From Hymenolepis diminuta (lineage: Eukaryota; Platyhelminthes; Cestoda; Cyclophyllidea; Hymenolepididae), in contig CAADRB010000001.1 in assembly GCA_900708905.1 (NCBI GenBank), forward strand, positions 3,549,929-3,613,928: 64,000 nt of DNA, read 5' to 3'. Shown one piece after another: positions 59,501 to 64,000 of this stretch. The notes beneath the pieces are model-generated. The model searched no databases and was not told the origin of the DNA. It saw only the letters and a list, made by a program, of their open reading frames with translations. Position 1 is the first letter of the stretch, and each line of letters begins with the position of its first letter. The translations under genes and the position numbers were made by a program.

Positions 59501-62500
59501 GGTTAATTCACGGTCGGTATAACGATATAACCTTGATTGAAAGGGAAAGTGATTGAGGTAGGTAAGTAGGAAAGTGAATTACGAATGAAATTATGCTTCC
59601 TTAGCAGGATAGGGATGTATGCGGGGCGAGAGGGAGGACATAAGGATCTTAGTAACAGAGGCAGAATGGTTACATTCGGGGGTGAGAAGTATGAGGAGGG
59701 GAGAAAAGGGTAATTATCTCCAGAGTGCCATATGGAACGGGTGGGTGGCTTTGAATACTCGCTCTACGTGTGCGGATAGATGAATGGTTGCCATCTGTTC
59801 ACTTCTCACGATTTTCTCACAATTTGCGGCCCCACGTAATCATCATTTTTAATTATCCATCGTTCTAGGAAGTTATTTTTACACTTTCACTCACAAACGT
59901 CTGTGTACACATCTACTCCTAAAATCCCGTTACCACCTTACACCTGTGATCTAAATTAAAGGTAATTTTTCCCTAAGAGGTAATTCTGTACTCAAATTTC
60001 AGCACTCACTTTCACTAGTTGGACGTCTGATTCTTAACGAAATGCATCCGCTATGATCCAGTTTTATAAAACCAGTATTTTAAGTTTTTAAGAATCGAAC
60101 TAAATATCAAGAATATAAGATGAGAAATAGTGAAATTTTATTAACTGTTTAATATGAAAGAATGTTATAACTAAATTTCAAAGAAACGCTGTCATATTAA
60201 AACTTTAAAAACGCTAAGGAAATGAAAGGAGTATATTCTGAAATTTTTGTAATTATAAATTATAATTTGATATCAGAAACATAAAAGGTTCATTTTTAAC
60301 CTGTGATAATACATGTGGAAATATATTAGCTTCAAAAAGATTGAGATATCCTAAACTCCAACTCATCGTTCAAGAAATATCTTATTTAATTCTATCACCT
60401 GTTTTTCGGCCTTATAAACAGGAGTGCATTTACCGTGATGTTTCTCAGTGTTCATTTCATTGTTCAATCAATTCTAAACGCCTTTGTGACAGTCAACTTA
60501 CTTTCGATTTTCCCGGCCTCACTATGCTCCATATATGATTCATACCATACCCCCAGCTGCGTAGCAATTCGCCATTACTTTCGCTATATGATGCTTTATT
60601 CTTTTCCACCGAGTCGCATTTCAATTTAATAATAGAGAATCGGACGTTATTCCTCTTTCCTCCCTCCCTCCAAATAAAGGCGTACGGACACTTTCTCTAC
60701 TCATTTTCCTACCTCTTGGCTTGGAATGATTATATCCTAGCAAGTCTGCTCTGTCATACTAGAATGCTTTCTAAACTGGACCTTTCATACATGGACGCTA
60801 CAGATATAATAACATGCTAATATGAATCTACGGATTATTTAAATAAACAGTTTCTGAACGAGATTCTAAGGAGAGATTCGGAATAGCAAATTCTGAAGCA
60901 ACTAACTTTAATTGCCAAGGAAGTCAAACTGTGCATGAAGGGCTAATAAGTTCTCCTTATTCTTCTCGTCTTCTCTTTTAACCCGACACCCTCCCGCATT
61001 CAATACTTGATTTAGTGAACCATCTCAAGCATTCACACTGTTGCGGTTAAGATCAATCGATTTGACATGGTGAGGAAACTTGTAATGCATTATGACAGCT
61101 TGGTAACAGAAAGAAAATGATCCTCAAAAATAATTGATACAAGTAAAAGGTGGAGATGAGCAGTAAAATGCAATAAAAAGTAAACTAGAAAGTTTTCCAG
61201 ATCCCCCTCTTTAATGTTCTGGAATGCGAAATTATACATCTTGTAGACCGCTTCATATCCCCGATATGATCTTCAAAAAAGTGGAATTATACAACATACA
61301 ATAAGGATAAAATTGACTCTAAGATTGTAAGTCGCCCACTTGGTTCAAATTGACTCGGTGACTAACACTAACAGTAATCCAAACTTAGTGTCAGTTAGGG
61401 TCAACTAACTTCATTTGGGATGTAGAGTCAGATACCTCAGTGAACTGCTAACTGGAAGGGTCAAGGTTACTCAAAGTCGGGAGTATTCCTGAGAAGTGAA
61501 TTAATTAGAAGATAGACGATGCAGTAGTTAAATTAAATCAGTATTTGGCTAAATACTCTTTAAAATATTTATTCGAGATGAACAATTTAAATTTGTCTTC
61601 CCATAAAAATGCATTTTCAATAGTTTGTTATAGTTTTCGCATGTAGATCTCACTAAGAACATGATTTGATTAAAACGGTTGTGGATTCCAAATTCGAATG
61701 CAGTGATATGTAACTAATAATTTACTTTCAAAAACTGCGGTATTGTAATTTCTGAATTTAATTTCTTCTGCAAATTTTAATTGCGCCGACGATTTTATCC
61801 ATCAACAAAATAGTCTTCCCTTTCCACCTTGATAAACAACCTTGAATTCGAAAAGATTTAAGGAGATTTTCATTTGGACGAAAGCGAATTTGGAGGTTGT
61901 TGATTTCTTTCTTACAAATTTACTTTATCTTTTATGATAAAATAATCACTCTTTAGTTACAAATTCAAGTATGAAATTATTAATTTCCAATTCGGTTCTA
62001 AGGTTTCTGTGCCGTGTTTGATAGATCTGTTGCAGTTTACAAAATATTGGAACTTAAATTTCAAAATTTTACCATTATCTTACTTTTTTCTCTTAACTAT
62101 AAAACTAAAGTTGCTTCAATTTTAAAATTCTTCTCATTTTTATTTATTTACTTTAGTTGAAATATTTTAATTATAGCAGCTAAATTTTAGACGAGTGAAT
62201 GTTCAACACTCGTGCAATAAATGTGTGTGCGTGTGTATTTAAACCCTTACCTTGACAGTAGACGATAATGTAAAATCCCCAATTTTAGGTATCTTTCCCA
62301 TAAATGTCTAAAATACTGTGATAAGTAATACATTTTTAGATGTTTAGATTGTTAAGCGCATTAATGATAAACAATGAAACAAACTAAGTATTATCCTTAA
62401 CTCATTTCAAATTATCTAGAACCAAGCGTTGGTCACTCCTTAATTTTGATAATCATAATACAACTACTAGCTAACGTGAGACTAGTTTAAAAATATTGAG

Positions 62501-64000
62501 GCACTTCTATCAAGCGTAACTTTTATTTTTGCCAAAAAATGTAATATCGATAGATTGTTACGGTTCAAGTATGACTCATCGTCTCCAAGACCGTGGATGG
62601 TGTTTTTGATCTAAATACCGGATAAATCAACTTGAAACAAATGTAATTTCTAATAGACAAAATACAAACCAAGTTTTAATGAGTTCAAGCTCTTACGATG
62701 TATAATCCAGTGAATATGTGAATTCTTTTACATGTGGTTAACTTTCGGAAACGCAGAATCCAATAAGTAAGATCATTTAACTGTTTTGAGTGGCAAAATT
62801 AATGTGGATCGGAAAGTAACTGATGCCGTCATCTACAGAGATAAGTTTCAACAAGCAATGCTTCGACGGATTTGAAAGTATCACATTTATCTGTCAAAAC
62901 AAAAGCAGGGCTTATGAATAATATTGGAAAACCAATTTTTAATTGCGACCTCTCCAAAATTGAATTGGAAGTGTCTGATAGCAATGACTTAAGGCACCTC
63001 CTAACATTGTGAGAAGTTTGATCTTAAAATTACTCTCTCGCAGAACCTTGCATGTGCAGGGCTAGCTCGGCGGATACCTCAGTGAAACCTCGAGGCCAGA
63101 CTACAATGATGAAGATTTCTCAATTGGACTGTAATAAAAATTTTCACCTATTACTTAACAATTAGCTCCTTTGAACTTTTCAGGTTCTAATAAGAATCGG
63201 AAAAAAACATATATAAAGTCTTGGTTAAGATGTATTAATCAACTGGTCAAACAAATCTTCAGCTTTACCGATTCGTCTTGGCCAAATTAACCAGCCGCCA
63301 CAAGGAATTTGTAGTTAAAACTGTCAATTATGAGCAAATTTTGGCAGAAAAGGAACCTGTGCTTTGCATAATTGACGGTATGACGGTTTAACAAGCGTAA
63401 CGGTCAACAAGGACTTCCAATAACCAGTTTTGGGTGGCTTTTAAGTCTTACAACCAATAGGATTGTTTGAAACGCCACATGTTTTAATGTTATCCGTAAT
63501 TTTGGCATTAAATTTAATGTGCGTTCCTTTAAGGAACCATTTTTAGAAAGTAGCAAAATTAATGGCTGTTCGTGTTTTTCTCAGCTGATTAGTGAAGTAA
63601 AGTCCCGAACTCTAGGAATCAAATTTCCCTACTCTTTTCCTTTACATCTGTGTATCTGCTAATCCAAATATTATAATATGCAATAAACTTATGAATAAAT
63701 GAACATTTTATTATTATTCTGTAATGAGAAAATCCGTGCACGGGTGCTATATATTTATCCTATAATACGCCCCCATTCACTTGCGTAAATAGCAATTTGC
63801 CCTTAAACCTCAGGGAATAAATCGTGTGTTTATTTGTAGTTGCAAAATTATAGTTATAATTATTGTTGCCACCTGTCATAGCATGAGGAATAGTAATACG
63901 ACACAATTGTATCTAATCACTAAAACGCATAAATGCGCTTGATTAATTTAATTCCTTCACATTGAATGAACGCAGCTTATGAAGCTCTATCAATCTGAAA
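56561..64000. other. AT-rich noncoding stretch
   Basis: No recognisable gene. It has an AT run at 58737-58756, a purine-rich stretch at about 59540-59720, and a less AT-rich segment at 59720-60020. Frames at 57423-57650, 60341-60538 and 60435-60629 have no motif. The overlapping last two make a real gene unlikely. Confidence 0.4.

Noticed and set aside
61430..63090. Shared ATACCTCAGTGAA at two places in the last 3 kb
   Set aside because: A 13-base match without extension is expected by chance many times in a window of this size.
1..64000. Prokaryotic features, CRISPR arrays, rRNA or functional tRNA genes
   Set aside because: No operon-like gene packing, spaced repeats, rRNA segments or intact cloverleaf sequences were seen.

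Overview
This window looks like nuclear DNA from an AT-rich, gene-poor invertebrate animal. Stop codons are dense in all frames, and the one convincing exon begins at a canonical splice acceptor. The recognisable repeats are metazoan: K02A2.6-like Ty3/gypsy elements, a DD34D mariner, a second IS630/Tc1/mariner transposase and a tRNA-derived SINE. A flatworm, perhaps a cestode, would fit the base composition and repeat types, but the sequence does not prove it. There is no sign of prokaryotic organisation, rRNA or CRISPR.

Layout. 1-1.25 kb is AT-rich noncoding DNA. 1.25-4.47 kb is a minus-strand Ty3/gypsy relic (gag knuckle, protease, RT, RNase H and integrase in order) broken by frameshifts, stops and a deletion inside RT. 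4.5-8.7 kb is noncoding, with a CG-alternating tract, a perfect hairpin and one copy of a dispersed repeat. 8704-9138 is the best protein-coding candidate, a terminal exon of an unrecognised protein on the plus strand. 13.2-13.4 and 28.2-28.4 kb are two copies of a SINE-like family whose better head resembles tRNA-Asp(GTC). 19.07-20.17 kb is a dead Tc1/mariner-superfamily transposase on the minus strand. 27.4-27.65 and 55.25-55.43 kb are two oppositely oriented copies of an unclassified repeat. 33333-34579 is a complete-length mariner with matching terminal inverted repeats, TA flanks and a degenerate transposase. 44.76-45.44 kb holds two copies of a roughly 110-base block. 48344-50827 is a small LTR retrotransposon with two LTRs and a near-perfect 5-bp target duplication. 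It keeps gag and a protease motif, but RT, RNase H and integrase could not be found. The rest is AT-rich intergenic or intronic sequence. A stretch near 56.1-56.55 kb is dense in homeodomain-type and POU octamer motifs and may be regulatory.

The genes do not form a pathway. The window is mainly a graveyard of mobile elements around at most one visible host exon. All elements seen are inactivated: both transposases have lost catalytic residues and reading frame, and the LTRs differ at roughly a fifth of positions by eye. Calls rest on reading translations and repeats by eye. No database search was possible.
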